From positions 172,459 through 236,458 of the forward strand of contig CAKSTR010000007.1 of assembly GCA_934500835.1 (NCBI GenBank): a stretch of DNA of 64,000 nucleotides, written 5' to 3'. Positions 8,162 through 16,267 of the stretch are shown here, in pieces. The position numbers and the translations under genes are program-made. Under the pieces are notes generated by a model, which saw only the letters and a program-made list of their open reading frames with translations, was not told the origin of the DNA and searched no databases. The DNA comes from an uncultured Paracoccaceae bacterium (GTDB taxonomy: Bacteria; Pseudomonadota; Alphaproteobacteria; Rhodobacterales; Rhodobacteraceae). The first letter of the stretch is position 1; each line of letters starts with the position of its first letter.

Positions 8162-8935
8162 TCACAGGGCGGTCCAGCCGCCGTCGACCGAGATGGTGGT
8201 GCCGGTGACCTGATCGGCATAGGCGCTGCACAGCCAGACCGTGGTGCCGCCGATCTGTTCGGTCGTGGCGAACTGCTTGCTGGGCTGGCGGTCCAGCATG
8301 ACTTCGCGGATCACGGTTTCACGGTCCATGTTGTGGACCTTCATCTGGTCGGGGATCTGCGCCTCGACCAGGGGGGTCAGCACATAGCCCGGGCAAATGG
8401 CGTTGCAGGTGATGCCCTGCCCCGCGGTTTCCAGCCCGACGGTCTTGGTCAGCCCGACGATGCCGTGTTTGGCCGCGACATAGGCCGCCTTGAACGGGCT
8501 GGCCGTCAGCCCATGCGCCGAGGCGATGTTGACGATCCGGCCCCAGCCTTTGCCGCGCATCCCCGGCAGCGCGGCCGCAGTGGTGTGGAAGGCCGAGGAG
8601 AGGTTGATCGCCAGGATCGCGTTCCATTTCTCGACCGGGAAGGTCTCGACCGGGCTGACGAACTGGATGCCGGCGTTGTTCACCAGAATGTCGCAGCCGC
8701 CGGCCTTTTCCACCAACGCGCGGCAATCGTCGCCCTTCGACATGTCGGCGGCGATATAGCTGACCTTCACCCCGTGCTCGGCCGCGATCTTGGCGGCAAG
8801 CGCATGATCCTCGTCGCGGTCGGTGAAGCTGTTGATCACCACCTCGGCCCCGGCGCGGGCCAGCTCTTCAGCCACGCCAAGCCCGATGCCCGAGTTCGAC
8901 CCGGTGACGATGGCGCGTTTCCCTTCAAGGCGCAT
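8162..8935 (-). CDS. bdhA: 3-hydroxybutyrate dehydrogenase
   Basis: A 257-residue short-chain dehydrogenase that interconverts 3-hydroxybutyrate and acetoacetate with NAD. It has the TGSNSGIGLG cofactor motif, NNAG, and the catalytic Ser-Tyr-Lys set (NIASAHGL, then YVAAKHG). The C-terminal segment from PGYVLTPLVEAQIPDQ to VTGTTISVDGGW is typical of the BdhA subfamily, and so is the length. The start at 8935 follows AGGAGG at five bases. It is first in the operon with the patatin gene, serving breakdown of PHB-derived monomer. Confidence 0.93.
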   Translation of the reverse strand: MRLEGKRAIVTGSNSGIGLGVAEELARAGAEVVINSFTDRDEDHALAAKIAAEHGVKVSYIAADMSKGDDCRALVEKAGGCDILVNNAGIQFVSPVETFPVEKWNAILAINLSSAFHTTAAALPGMRGKGWGRIVNIASAHGLTASPFKAAYVAAKHGIVGLTKTVGLETAGQGITCNAICPGYVLTPLVEAQIPDQMKVHNMDRETVIREVMLDRQPSKQFATTEQIGGTTVWLCSAYADQVTGTTISVDGGWTAL

Positions 8936-9057
8936 TGCGGCCTCCTGATGCTGCATGATGGCACGACTATAGGCGGCGCAGCATCGGCGCGTAAGGCCGA
9001 TCTCCCGAACGTGACTGCCGCCATCTGCCCGAAGGCAGGCCCCTGTCCGCCCGGACC

Positions 9058-9086
9058 AAAAAAAACGCCGGCACGAGGCCGGCGTT
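9058..9086 (-). terminator. Rho-independent terminator of the candidate small RNA
   Basis: AACGCCGGC (9064-9072) and GCCGGCGTT (9078-9086) form a perfect nine-base-pair stem, and eight A residues at 9058-9065 give a U8 tail on the minus strand. No protein gene ends just before it on that strand. Confidence 0.85.
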
Positions 9087-9133
9087 AAGTCGTTGAGGCA
9101 GGTTTCATACAGGCAAGAAACCTATCGAGCAGT
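9058..9133 (-). ncRNA. Candidate trans-acting small RNA, about 76 nt
   Basis: A complete transcription unit without a reading frame worth naming. A promoter (TTGGCC, 17 bases, TATAAA) predicts a start near 9133. The transcript contains the hairpin AGGTTTC/GAAACCT and ends in a classic terminator with U8. It is divergent from the peptide-binding-protein gene, whose own promoter lies 10 bases away. The reading frame over this area (9085-9561) is a shadow of that gene. Identity is unknown to me; an Hfq-bound regulator is plausible because hfq is present. Confidence 0.6.
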
Positions 9134-9139
9134 AGGGTC

Positions 9140-9168
9140 TTTATAGTCCTCTCTTCCGGGATGGCCAA
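9140..9168 (-). promoter_or_regulatory. Promoter of the candidate small RNA
   Basis: TTGGCC (9163-9168) and TATAAA (9140-9145) on the minus strand, 17 bases apart. The -10 box is the best TATA-like hexamer in this stretch. The TTGG form of the -35 might also suit a heat-shock-type sigma factor. Confidence 0.55.
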
Positions 9169-9177
9169 GCTAAAAGT

Positions 9178-9206
9178 TTGAAAACTCTCAACCTCGGGCT
9201 TAGTCT
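9178..9206 (+). promoter_or_regulatory. Promoter of the peptide-binding protein gene
   Basis: TTGAAA (9178-9183), 17 bases, TAGTCT (9201-9206). Transcription would start near 9213, about 30 bases before the chosen ATG at 9244. It is back to back with the small RNA promoter, so the two may compete or share a regulator. Confidence 0.5.
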
Positions 9207-9243
9207 GGAACAAAGGCCAGAACACCGGGGGACCGTTTCCGAA

Positions 9244-11085
9244 ATGCCATGCCAAGCCGTACCCGCGCTTCGTCAGCTTGTCCTGCGGGCCGTGCTGATG
9301 GTCGCGCCGATTCTGGGGGGCGCCCTTGTGGCCGTTTCTGCCATCGCCGAACCCCGCCATGGCATAGCTATGTATGGCGAACCCGCCCTCCCCCCGGATT
9401 TTGTGTCGCTTCCCTATGCCAACCCCGACGCGCCGCAGGGCGGCAGCTTCCGTTGGGGCGAGGCTGGCAGCTTCGACAGTCTCAACCCGTTCATCCGCAA
9501 GGGACGGGCCGCAACGGGCGTCTCCACCCTGGTCGTCGAGACGCTTCTGGGCCGCAACCATGACGAGCCTTTCTCGCTTTACGGGCTGTTAGCCGAATCG
9601 GTGGATACCGACGAGGCGCGGACATACGTGGAATTTACCTTGCGTGAGGAGGCCCGATTCTCGGACGGCTCACCAGTCACCGTCGCCGATGTGATGTGGT
9701 CCTTCGAGACGCTTGGAACCAAGGGCGCCGTCCGCTACGCCGCCGCCTGGTCCAAGATCGCCAGCATGGAACAGACCGGACCGCGCAGCGTCCGCTTCAC
9801 CTTCAATGTCGAAGACCGCGAACTGCCGCTGATCCTGGGCCTGCGGCCGGTGCTGCAAAAGGCGCAGTGGGAGGGCAAGGATTTCACCGAATCCACGCTT
9901 GAGGCGCCGATTGGCTCCGGCCCCTATCTGATCGACCGGATGGAGCCGGGGGTTTTCGTCAGCTACCGCCGCAACCCCGACTGGTGGGGCAAGGACCTGC
10001 CGATCAACAAGGGACTGTGGGCGCTGGACGAGATCCGCTATGACTATTTCAGCAACGCCCAGGCGATCTTCGAGGCGTTCAAGGCGGGCGAGATTTCGGC
10101 TTACTCGGAAACCAACGCCTCGAAATGGTTGACGAATTACGACTTTCCGGCCGTTCAGTCGGGTAGGATCATCAAGGATGAGATCCCGCATCACCGCCCC
10201 TCGGGAATCGAAGGGCTGGCCTTCAACACCCGCAATCCCCTTTTCGCCGACTGGCGCGTGCGTGAGGCGCTGATCCTCTCCTTCAACTTCGAATACATCA
10301 ATCAGACGCTGAATGCCGGCATCGTGCCGCGCATCCAGTCCTATTTCGGCAACTCGGTCCTTGGCATGACCCCCGGCCAGCCCGCCACGGGACGCGAGGC
10401 CGAGCTTCTTGCCCCCTTCGCCTCCGATCTGCCGCCGGGAACCATCGAAGGCTATGCCCTGCCCGTCTCGGACGGAACCCCGACCAACCGGCGCAACATC
10501 CGCGCGGCGACAAAGCTGCTGGAGGAGGCTGGCTGGACCGTGGGCGATGACGGACTCTTGAAGAACGCCGCCGGAGAGCCCTTCGCCTTCGAGATCCTGC
10601 TGTCCAACGGGCAGGACGACCTGGCCGCCGCCTCGGCGATCTGGATCGAGACGCTGAAGACCCTTGGCATCTCGGCCCGGGTCAGCATGATCGACGATGC
10701 GCAGTACAAGGAACGCACCAACGCCTACAACTTCGACATGACGCATTTCATCCGCGCGCTTTCCCTGTCGCCGGGCAATGAGCAGTTGCTCTACTGGGGC
10801 CGCGCCGGCGTGACGGAACCCGGCAGCCGCAACTGGCCCGGCATCGATTCCGCCGCGGTCGAGGCGATGATCGCCGCCATGCTGGCCTCGAAGTCCACCG
10901 AGGATTTCGAAGCCGCAACCCGCGCGCTGGACCGGGTGCTGACGGCCGGGCGCTATGTCATCCCGATCTGGTATTCGGACGTGACCCGGCTGGCCCATCG
11001 CGCAGATTTGAAGTATTCCGACCATGTTCCACTGGTGGGCGTCTGGCCCGGTTTCATGCCGGACGCCTGGTGGCAAGAGCAGTAG
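9244..11085 (+). CDS. Extracellular solute-binding protein, family 5 (YejA-like peptide binding)
   Basis: A 613-residue periplasmic binding protein for oligopeptides or similar solutes. From the ATG at 9244 there is a signal peptide with basic residues, a hydrophobic core (VLMVAPILGGALVAVSAI) and likely cleavage before EPRHG. Family features follow: FDSLNPFIRKG, FTLREEARFSDGSPVTVADVMWS, and PSGIEGLAFNTRNPLF. Length fits YejA-type proteins. No permease or ATPase genes are adjacent, so its transporter is elsewhere or it acts as an orphan. An in-frame ATG at 9178 lies on top of the promoter and was not chosen. Confidence 0.9.
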   Translation: MPCQAVPALRQLVLRAVLMVAPILGGALVAVSAIAEPRHGIAMYGEPALPPDFVSLPYANPDAPQGGSFRWGEAGSFDSLNPFIRKGRAATGVSTLVVETLLGRNHDEPFSLYGLLAESVDTDEARTYVEFTLREEARFSDGSPVTVADVMWSFETLGTKGAVRYAAAWSKIASMEQTGPRSVRFTFNVEDRELPLILGLRPVLQKAQWEGKDFTESTLEAPIGSGPYLIDRMEPGVFVSYRRNPDWWGKDLPINKGLWALDEIRYDYFSNAQAIFEAFKAGEISAYSETNASKWLTNYDFPAVQSGRIIKDEIPHHRPSGIEGLAFNTRNPLFADWRVREALILSFNFEYINQTLNAGIVPRIQSYFGNSVLGMTPGQPATGREAELLAPFASDLPPGTIEGYALPVSDGTPTNRRNIRAATKLLEEAGWTVGDDGLLKNAAGEPFAFEILLSNGQDDLAAASAIWIETLKTLGISARVSMIDDAQYKERTNAYNFDMTHFIRALSLSPGNEQLLYWGRAGVTEPGSRNWPGIDSAAVEAMIAAMLASKSTEDFEAATRALDRVLTAGRYVIPIWYSDVTRLAHRADLKYSDHVPLVGVWPGFMPDAWWQEQ

Positions 11086-11114
11086 AAACGGTAACAAGTC
11101 CAAGGCAGGACCAC

Positions 11115-11234
11115 ATGAAACGACTCATTCTTCTGATCGCCGCGCTCTGCGCCCTTTCGGCATGCAACACCGTCGCCGGTGTGGGCGACGACGTCTCGGG
11201 CGGGGCGCGCACGGTTCAGGGCTGGCTGGGGTGA
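11115..11234 (+). CDS. Entericidin-like small lipoprotein
   Basis: A 39-residue protein beginning MKRLILLIAALCALSACN: a short signal sequence with a lipobox (LSAC) whose Cys-17 would be lipidated. The mature part (NTVAGVGDDVSGG, then a Trp-Leu-Gly end) matches the entericidin EcnA/EcnB pattern, small envelope lipoproteins first described as a toxin/antitoxin-like pair in Escherichia coli. AAGGCAGGA lies just upstream. It follows the binding-protein gene by 29 bases, and its last 19 bases overlap the end of the convergent kinase gene. Confidence 0.8.
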   Translation: MKRLILLIAALCALSACNTVAGVGDDVSGGARTVQGWLG

Positions 11235-12655
11235 TCCTCGGGCGCGCGCGGGCGCTCTGTCCCGTCGCGCAACCGCACGACCGTCACCGAACAGGCGGCC
11301 TCGGCCACCACCTTGGCCGAGACCGATCCCAGATAGCGCCGCGTCGTCGAATAGCCGCGCGCCCCCATCAGGATGTGGTCGGTGTTGTTCTGGGTGGCAT
11401 AGTCGATGATCGCCTGCCCCGGGTCGGACCCTTCCAGCACGCTGCAGGTCAGCCGGTCCTCGGGCAGCGCAATCTCGTCGGCCCAGGCCTTCAGCTGCAC
11501 CAGCCGCGCCACATGCAGGTGGTTGCCCTGATCATCGGTCATCTGGTCGATGCCCAGCCGGGCCGTCTTGATCACGTTGACACAGGCGACGCGGGCATCG
11601 GGTTCGGTGACCAGCATCCGCTTGATCTGGCGGCGCAGCGTATTGGCCAGCTTCTCGCCGTCGGGTGACAGATCCACCGCCACCACGATGATCGGCACCG
11701 CCGCCACCTGCGCCCCGATGAAATCCGGGGCGTGGAAGGTGCGGATGCGCCGCGCCACCCGCCAGCGGTCGAACACCTGCAGCCAGCCGTCGCGCGTCAG
11801 CTTGGCGGCCCGCGCCGTCAGCCTGACCTGCGTGGGATGCGCCAGGTCGAAGGCCATCTGCGCCGCCGTCTGATAGCGGCGCATCGGGTCGACCTCCAGC
11901 GCCCGCAGGATGATCTCCTGCAGCCATTCCGGGATCTCGGGCCGATGCGCCCGCGGCGGCACCGGATCGCGCCAAAGCCGGCGGCGCACGCCGCGCAGGG
12001 TTTCAGGGCTGCCGAACGGCAGCTTGCCCGTCGCCAGCGCATAGGTCATCGCGCCAAGCGCAAACAGATCGGACCGCGGATCGTCCCGGCAGCGCAGATA
12101 CTGCTCGGGCGCGATATAGGGGTAGGTGCCCATCGGAATCCGGAATTCCTCGGCCAGAAGATCCGGCAACTGCGCATGGCGCGACAGGCCGTAGTCCACC
12201 AGCACCATCTCTCCCCCCGGGCGCTGCAGGAAGTTCTCGGGCTTCAGGTCCAGATGGATCACCTTCTGGCGGTGGATGTCGGCCACCGCCTGCACCATCC
12301 GGGCCATCATCTCGATCAGGTCCGACAGCGGCAGCGGAGATTTCAGGAAGGTGTCCAGCAAGGAGCCGCCTTCGATCTTCTCGGCCACGATATAGGGCAT
12401 CACGTCGAAATCGCCGATCCCCATCACCCGCGGCACATGCGGGCCGGTGAGCCGGGGCATGATCATCTGCTCGACTTCAAAGCCGACGATGGTCGGGCCG
12501 TCGTCCCCGTCAAGGATGGTCGGCACCTTCATCACCATGGGGGTGCGGAACATCGGGCTGGTCACTTCCCAGATCGTCGCGAACCCGCCCTTGTGCAGCT
12601 GTTCGCCCAAGGTGAATCCGTCGATCTCAAGCCCCTTGTGTGGCCGGGTTCCCAT
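11216..12655 (-). CDS. Serine/threonine protein kinase fused to a universal stress protein domain
   Basis: A 479-residue two-domain protein. Residues about 14-275 are a Hanks-type kinase: glycine loop LHKGGFATIWEV, ATP lysine near 43, catalytic loop HLDLKPEN (Asp-136), metal loop DYG (Asp-154, with Tyr replacing Phe of DFG), and APE at 182-184. Residues about 315-465 are a UspA domain ending in GARGYSTTRRYLGSVS, which keeps the glycine spacing for ATP binding. There is no membrane segment, unlike PknB types. The start lies one base after the stop of the metallophosphatase gene, so the two are coupled. Confidence 0.92.
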   Translation of the reverse strand: MGTRPHKGLEIDGFTLGEQLHKGGFATIWEVTSPMFRTPMVMKVPTILDGDDGPTIVGFEVEQMIMPRLTGPHVPRVMGIGDFDVMPYIVAEKIEGGSLLDTFLKSPLPLSDLIEMMARMVQAVADIHRQKVIHLDLKPENFLQRPGGEMVLVDYGLSRHAQLPDLLAEEFRIPMGTYPYIAPEQYLRCRDDPRSDLFALGAMTYALATGKLPFGSPETLRGVRRRLWRDPVPPRAHRPEIPEWLQEIILRALEVDPMRRYQTAAQMAFDLAHPTQVRLTARAAKLTRDGWLQVFDRWRVARRIRTFHAPDFIGAQVAAVPIIVVAVDLSPDGEKLANTLRRQIKRMLVTEPDARVACVNVIKTARLGIDQMTDDQGNHLHVARLVQLKAWADEIALPEDRLTCSVLEGSDPGQAIIDYATQNNTDHILMGARGYSTTRRYLGSVSAKVVAEAACSVTVVRLRDGTERPRAPEDHPSQP

Positions 12656-12656
12656 C

Positions 12657-13397
12657 CTACCTGCCCCCCTGCAGCCGCGTTGCCAGCTCTTCCGGCAGGC
12701 CCGCCGCGCGGATCTTCATCGCGGTCGCGCCGTGGTCATAGGCGGTCCGGCGAAACGTCAACTCATTGGTCGCGGTGTCCAGCAGCGCCCATCCCGCCTG
12801 CGCCACCCCGTCGCGCGGCTGCCCGGCCGAGCCGACCACCGCCAGCCAGCGGCGCGAGCGGATCAGCGGAATCGGAAATCCGCTGCGGAAGGGCTGTTCG
12901 CGCACCATGCCCTGCCGGTCGCAACTGGCCAGCAAGGGTATATGGACATGGCCGCAGAAGATAAGCCGCGCATCCGTGGCCCGGAACGAAGGCGTGGCCT
13001 TGGTGTCCGAGGTGACATAGTTCCATTCCTCGGGTCCGTTGGCGCTGGCATGGACGAAAAGCATGTCGTCCATCCGCGCCGTCAGCGGCAATTCGCCAAG
13101 GAAGGCGCGGGCCTCGGCCGACAGGCGCGGAATGGTCCAGTCCAGCGCCTTGCGGGCCAGCGTCGACATCACCTCTTTCCCGCCGGCGGCGGCGTTGTCG
13201 TGGTTGCCGCGCAGGATCACCGCCCCCTGCCCCGCCAGATCACGGCAGCGCGCCACGCACCATTCCGGGTCGGGTCCATAGCCGACGAGATCGCCAAGGA
13301 TGACGATCCGCGCGGCCCCATGCGCCTGCGCATCGTCCAGCACCGCCTGCAGGCCTTCGCGGTTGCCGTGGATATCGGTCAGGATCGCCAGCCGCAT
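12657..13397 (-). CDS. Metallophosphoesterase (calcineurin-like family)
   Basis: A 246-residue phosphatase of the YfcE/diadenosine-tetraphosphatase type. Metal-binding motifs are in order: DIHGN near residue 8, GDLVGYG near 35, GNHDN near 67, and CGHVHIPL in the C-terminal half. It precedes the kinase-USP gene with a one-base gap, which suggests a matched kinase/phosphatase pair, though its target could equally be a nucleotide or phosphodiester. No membrane segments or signal peptide. Confidence 0.88.
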   Translation of the reverse strand: MRLAILTDIHGNREGLQAVLDDAQAHGAARIVILGDLVGYGPDPEWCVARCRDLAGQGAVILRGNHDNAAAGGKEVMSTLARKALDWTIPRLSAEARAFLGELPLTARMDDMLFVHASANGPEEWNYVTSDTKATPSFRATDARLIFCGHVHIPLLASCDRQGMVREQPFRSGFPIPLIRSRRWLAVVGSAGQPRDGVAQAGWALLDTATNELTFRRTAYDHGATAMKIRAAGLPEELATRLQGGR

Positions 13398-13482
13398 CTG
13401 TCCTCCCTGCGCCTCGCCTCAGGATACGGGGGCGTATGGCCATCCACAATGCGCCAGATCAAGTCATTCCGGCGACCGCCGC

Positions 13483-14106
13483 TCAGACCAGCGAGGTGAC
13501 CCAAAGCACCGTCGCCGCATCTTCGGACAGGCTGACGACATTGTGCCCCATCGAGGCATCGTAATAGGCGCTGTCGCCACGTTTCAGCTCCACCGGTTCG
13601 TAGAATTCAGTGTAAAGCCGCACCACACCGGTCAGGACGTAAAGGAATTCCTCGCCATCATGGCGAACCCAGCCGTCGAAATCCTCCAGCACCCGCGCCC
13701 GGATGACCGCGCGATAGGGCAGCATCTGCTTTTTCGACAGCGTTCCGGCAAGAAGCTCATGCTCGTAGGTTGCGGTGACACTGGCCTGCCCCTCGCCCGC
13801 GCTGGTCACGGCCATCCGTCCGTTGACCTGTGCCCGCGACGGCGGCGTGAACAGCTGCGGGACCGAGATCGCCAGCCCCTCGGCCAGCTTCTTCAACGCC
13901 TCGTAGGTCGGCGACATCTGGCCGTTCTCGATCTTCGACAGCGTCGAGCGCGCCAGCCCCGCCTGCCCTGCGGCCTGTTCCAGCGTCCAGCCCCGCGCCT
14001 TGCGCAGGTCGCGCACGCGGCTGCCCAGATCCAGCGGCTCCAGATGCGCCTCTCCCCCGTCCTCGCGGGCAATGCGGATTAGGGTTTTCGGATCGGGCTG
14101 GGTCAT
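13483..14106 (-). CDS. XRE-family transcriptional regulator with cupin domain
   Basis: A 207-residue regulator. Residues about 28-85 are a Cro/CI-type helix-turn-helix (RVRDLRKARGWTLEQAA, then STLSKIENGQMSPTYEALKKLA). Residues about 130-200 are a small cupin barrel (GEEFLYVLTGVVRLY, then RGDSAYYDASMGHNV) that senses a ligand. It is divergent from the acyl-CoA ligase operon starting at 14172 and is the natural candidate to control it. The kinase-phosphatase pair follows on the same strand after about 85 bases, with a small ATACG/CGTAT hairpin between. Confidence 0.92.
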   Translation of the reverse strand: MTQPDPKTLIRIAREDGGEAHLEPLDLGSRVRDLRKARGWTLEQAAGQAGLARSTLSKIENGQMSPTYEALKKLAEGLAISVPQLFTPPSRAQVNGRMAVTSAGEGQASVTATYEHELLAGTLSKKQMLPYRAVIRARVLEDFDGWVRHDGEEFLYVLTGVVRLYTEFYEPVELKRGDSAYYDASMGHNVVSLSEDAATVLWVTSLV

Positions 14107-14171
14107 TGCGATGACCTAGCGCCCCCCGCGCCACCTTGCAACCCGCGCCCCGCCCGCCTATGCGAAAGGGG

Positions 14172-15632
14172 ATGTCGAATACCGCTTTCAACCTTGCCGC
14201 CCATGTGCTGGCGCGCGGGCAGGAGACGCCCGAGAAGATCGCCCTTGCGGTCCTTGGCCTGACGGGAGCCGAGCGGTGGAGCTATGGCCGGCTGATCAAT
14301 GCCGTCCGGGGGTGTGGCAGCTGGCTGTCGCGGCAGGCCGATCCGGGTGATCGCATCCTGATCCGCCTGGGCAATACGCCGGCCTATCCGGTGCTGTATC
14401 TTGGTGCCATCGCCGCCGGAATGGTTCCCGTTGCGACCTCGCCGCTTCTGACGGGGCCCGAGATTGCCCGCATGGCCGGGATCGTGCGCCCGCGGCTGAC
14501 CGTGGCCGATCCCGGCATTGCCGTGCCCGGGGGGCCGGTGCTGGCCGCCGACCTGCCCGCCTGGGAGGCCGCCCTGCCCTGCGACTGGCATCTGGGCAAT
14601 CCGCAGCGCGAGGCCTATGTCGTCTTCACCTCCGGCACCTCTGGCACGCCCATGGCGGTGCGTCACGCCCATCGTGCCATCCTTGCGCGCGGCATGATGC
14701 ATCGCGGGTGGGAGGGGCTGACCGCGCAGGACCGCCTCTTGCACGCGGGCGCCTTCAACTGGACCTATACGATGGGCACCGGCCTGCTGGACCCCTGGAC
14801 GGTGGGCGCCACCGCGCTGATCCCCGGCCCGCAGGTCGCGCAAGAGCATATCCCGCTGCTGCTGAGGCGCCACGATGCGACGATCTTCGCAGCCTCCCCC
14901 GCGCTGTTCCGCCGCCTTCTGCGCGCGCCGATGCCGGGGATGCCCCGCCTGCGCCACGCGCTGTCCGCCGGCGAGGCGCTGCCCCCCGCCCTGCGCGACC
15001 AATGGCGCGAGACGACCGGGACCGAGATCCACGAAGCCCTTGGCATGTCCGAGCTTTCCACCTTCATCTCGGGCAATCCCGACCATCCGGCCCCGTATGG
15101 CGCCACCGGCTTTCCGCAGCCCGGCCGGCGCATCGCCGTTCTCGGTCCGCAGGGCCAGCCCCTGCCGCCGGGCGAGGCGGGGCAGCTGGCGGTCTCGACG
15201 GCGGACCCGGGCCTGATGCTGTCCTATGTCGGCCATACGCCCCCGCAGGGCGACTGGTTCCTGACCGGCGACATGGTGCATCAAGGCTGGGACGGCGCCA
15301 TCCATTATCACGGCCGCGCCGATGAGATGATGAATCCCGGCGGCATCCGTGTCTCGCCGCGCGAAGTGGAACTGGCTCTGGCCGATCTGCCCGGTGTCAC
15401 CGAACTGGCCGTGTCCGAGATCCCTGCCACCAACGGTGCCCGCTTCATCGCCTGCTTTTACGCAGGCGAACCTGTGCCGCAAAGCACAGCCGCGGAATTT
15501 GCAGCCGACCGGCTGGCGCGCTACAAACAGCCAAGGGCCTGGATTCATCTGCCGGCCCTGCCCCGCACCGCCACCGGCAAGGTGGACCGGCGCGCCCTTG
15601 CAGCACTTTACCCGAAAGGCCCTGCCCAATGA
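14172..15632 (+). CDS. AMP-binding acyl-CoA synthetase
   Basis: An ANL-superfamily ligase of about 486 residues that activates a carboxylic acid to acyl-AMP and then acyl-CoA. The P-loop YVVFTSGTSGTPMAV, the A5 region EALGMSEL, the hinge YHGRADEMMNPGGIRVSP and the C-terminal catalytic lysine segment RTATGKVDR are all present. The start is uncertain: ATGs at 14136, 14160 and 14172 are in frame, and I prefer 14172 by family alignment, although AAAGGGG is then very close. First gene of a three-gene operon with a DsbA-like protein and an exporter (4-base overlaps). Acid substrate unknown. Confidence 0.87.
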   Translation: MSNTAFNLAAHVLARGQETPEKIALAVLGLTGAERWSYGRLINAVRGCGSWLSRQADPGDRILIRLGNTPAYPVLYLGAIAAGMVPVATSPLLTGPEIARMAGIVRPRLTVADPGIAVPGGPVLAADLPAWEAALPCDWHLGNPQREAYVVFTSGTSGTPMAVRHAHRAILARGMMHRGWEGLTAQDRLLHAGAFNWTYTMGTGLLDPWTVGATALIPGPQVAQEHIPLLLRRHDATIFAASPALFRRLLRAPMPGMPRLRHALSAGEALPPALRDQWRETTGTEIHEALGMSELSTFISGNPDHPAPYGATGFPQPGRRIAVLGPQGQPLPPGEAGQLAVSTADPGLMLSYVGHTPPQGDWFLTGDMVHQGWDGAIHYHGRADEMMNPGGIRVSPREVELALADLPGVTELAVSEIPATNGARFIACFYAGEPVPQSTAAEFAADRLARYKQPRAWIHLPALPRTATGKVDRRALAALYPKGPAQ

Positions 15633-16267
15633 CTCCCGTCAGGCTGGACGTCTTCGCCGATCCCGTCTGCCCCTGGTGCTATGTCGGCAAGGCCAACCTT
15701 GACCGCGCACTCGAGGCCGCGCCGGATCATCCCTTCATCGTGCAATGGCATCCGTTCCAGCTGAATCCCGACATGCCGCGCGAAGGCGTGGCCAAGCGTG
15801 AATGGCTGGAGGACAAGTTCGGCGGCGCCGACAAGGTCGATGCCGTCCATGACAGGCTGCGCGAGGTTGCCCGCGCCGCCGGCCTGCCCTTGAACCCCGA
15901 CGTGCCCAAACGCATCCCCAACACGCTGGATGCCCACCGGCTGATTCACTGGGCCGGGATCGAAGGGCGGCAGGCCGTTGTGGTCTCGGCCCTTTTCCGG
16001 GCCTATTGGGTCGAGGGGCGCGACATCGGCAACCGCGGCGTCCTTGCCGACATCGCCGCTGCCGCCGGGATGGACCGCGCAACCACGGCACGCCTGCTTG
16101 ACTCCGGCGCCGATGCGGATGACATAGCCGCCCGTGACGAGGACGCCCGCAAGAAAGGCGTCAACTCTGTTCCCACCTGGCTTATCGCCCAGCAGTACGT
16201 CGTCTCCGGCGCCCAGCCGCCCGAACTCTGGGCGCAGGTGATCGAGGATCTCAGGAAAGACCAATGA
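15629..16267 (+). CDS. DsbA-family oxidoreductase (FrnE-like)
   Basis: A 212-residue thioredoxin-fold protein. The redox motif CPWC sits in DPVCPWCYVGK near residue 15, and the cis-Pro loop is GVNSVPTWLI near 175. There is no signal peptide, so it acts in the cytoplasm, like FrnE and 2-hydroxychromene-2-carboxylate isomerase relatives. The CxxC favours an oxidoreductase over the isomerase, which usually has a Ser. It overlaps both neighbours by four bases, placing it in one operon with the CoA ligase and MFS genes. Confidence 0.88.
   Translation: MTPVRLDVFADPVCPWCYVGKANLDRALEAAPDHPFIVQWHPFQLNPDMPREGVAKREWLEDKFGGADKVDAVHDRLREVARAAGLPLNPDVPKRIPNTLDAHRLIHWAGIEGRQAVVVSALFRAYWVEGRDIGNRGVLADIAAAAGMDRATTARLLDSGADADDIAARDEDARKKGVNSVPTWLIAQQYVVSGAQPPELWAQVIEDLRKDQ

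Noticed and set aside
9085..9561. 158-codon minus-strand frame before the peptide-binding-protein gene
   Set aside because: It mostly mirrors the coding strand of the binding protein. Its protein has no family features, and its downstream part overlaps the small RNA unit, which explains the terminator better.
15629..16267. 2-hydroxychromene-2-carboxylate isomerase
   Set aside because: The active-site CPWC indicates a redox DsbA/FrnE-type protein; isomerases usually have Ser at the first position.
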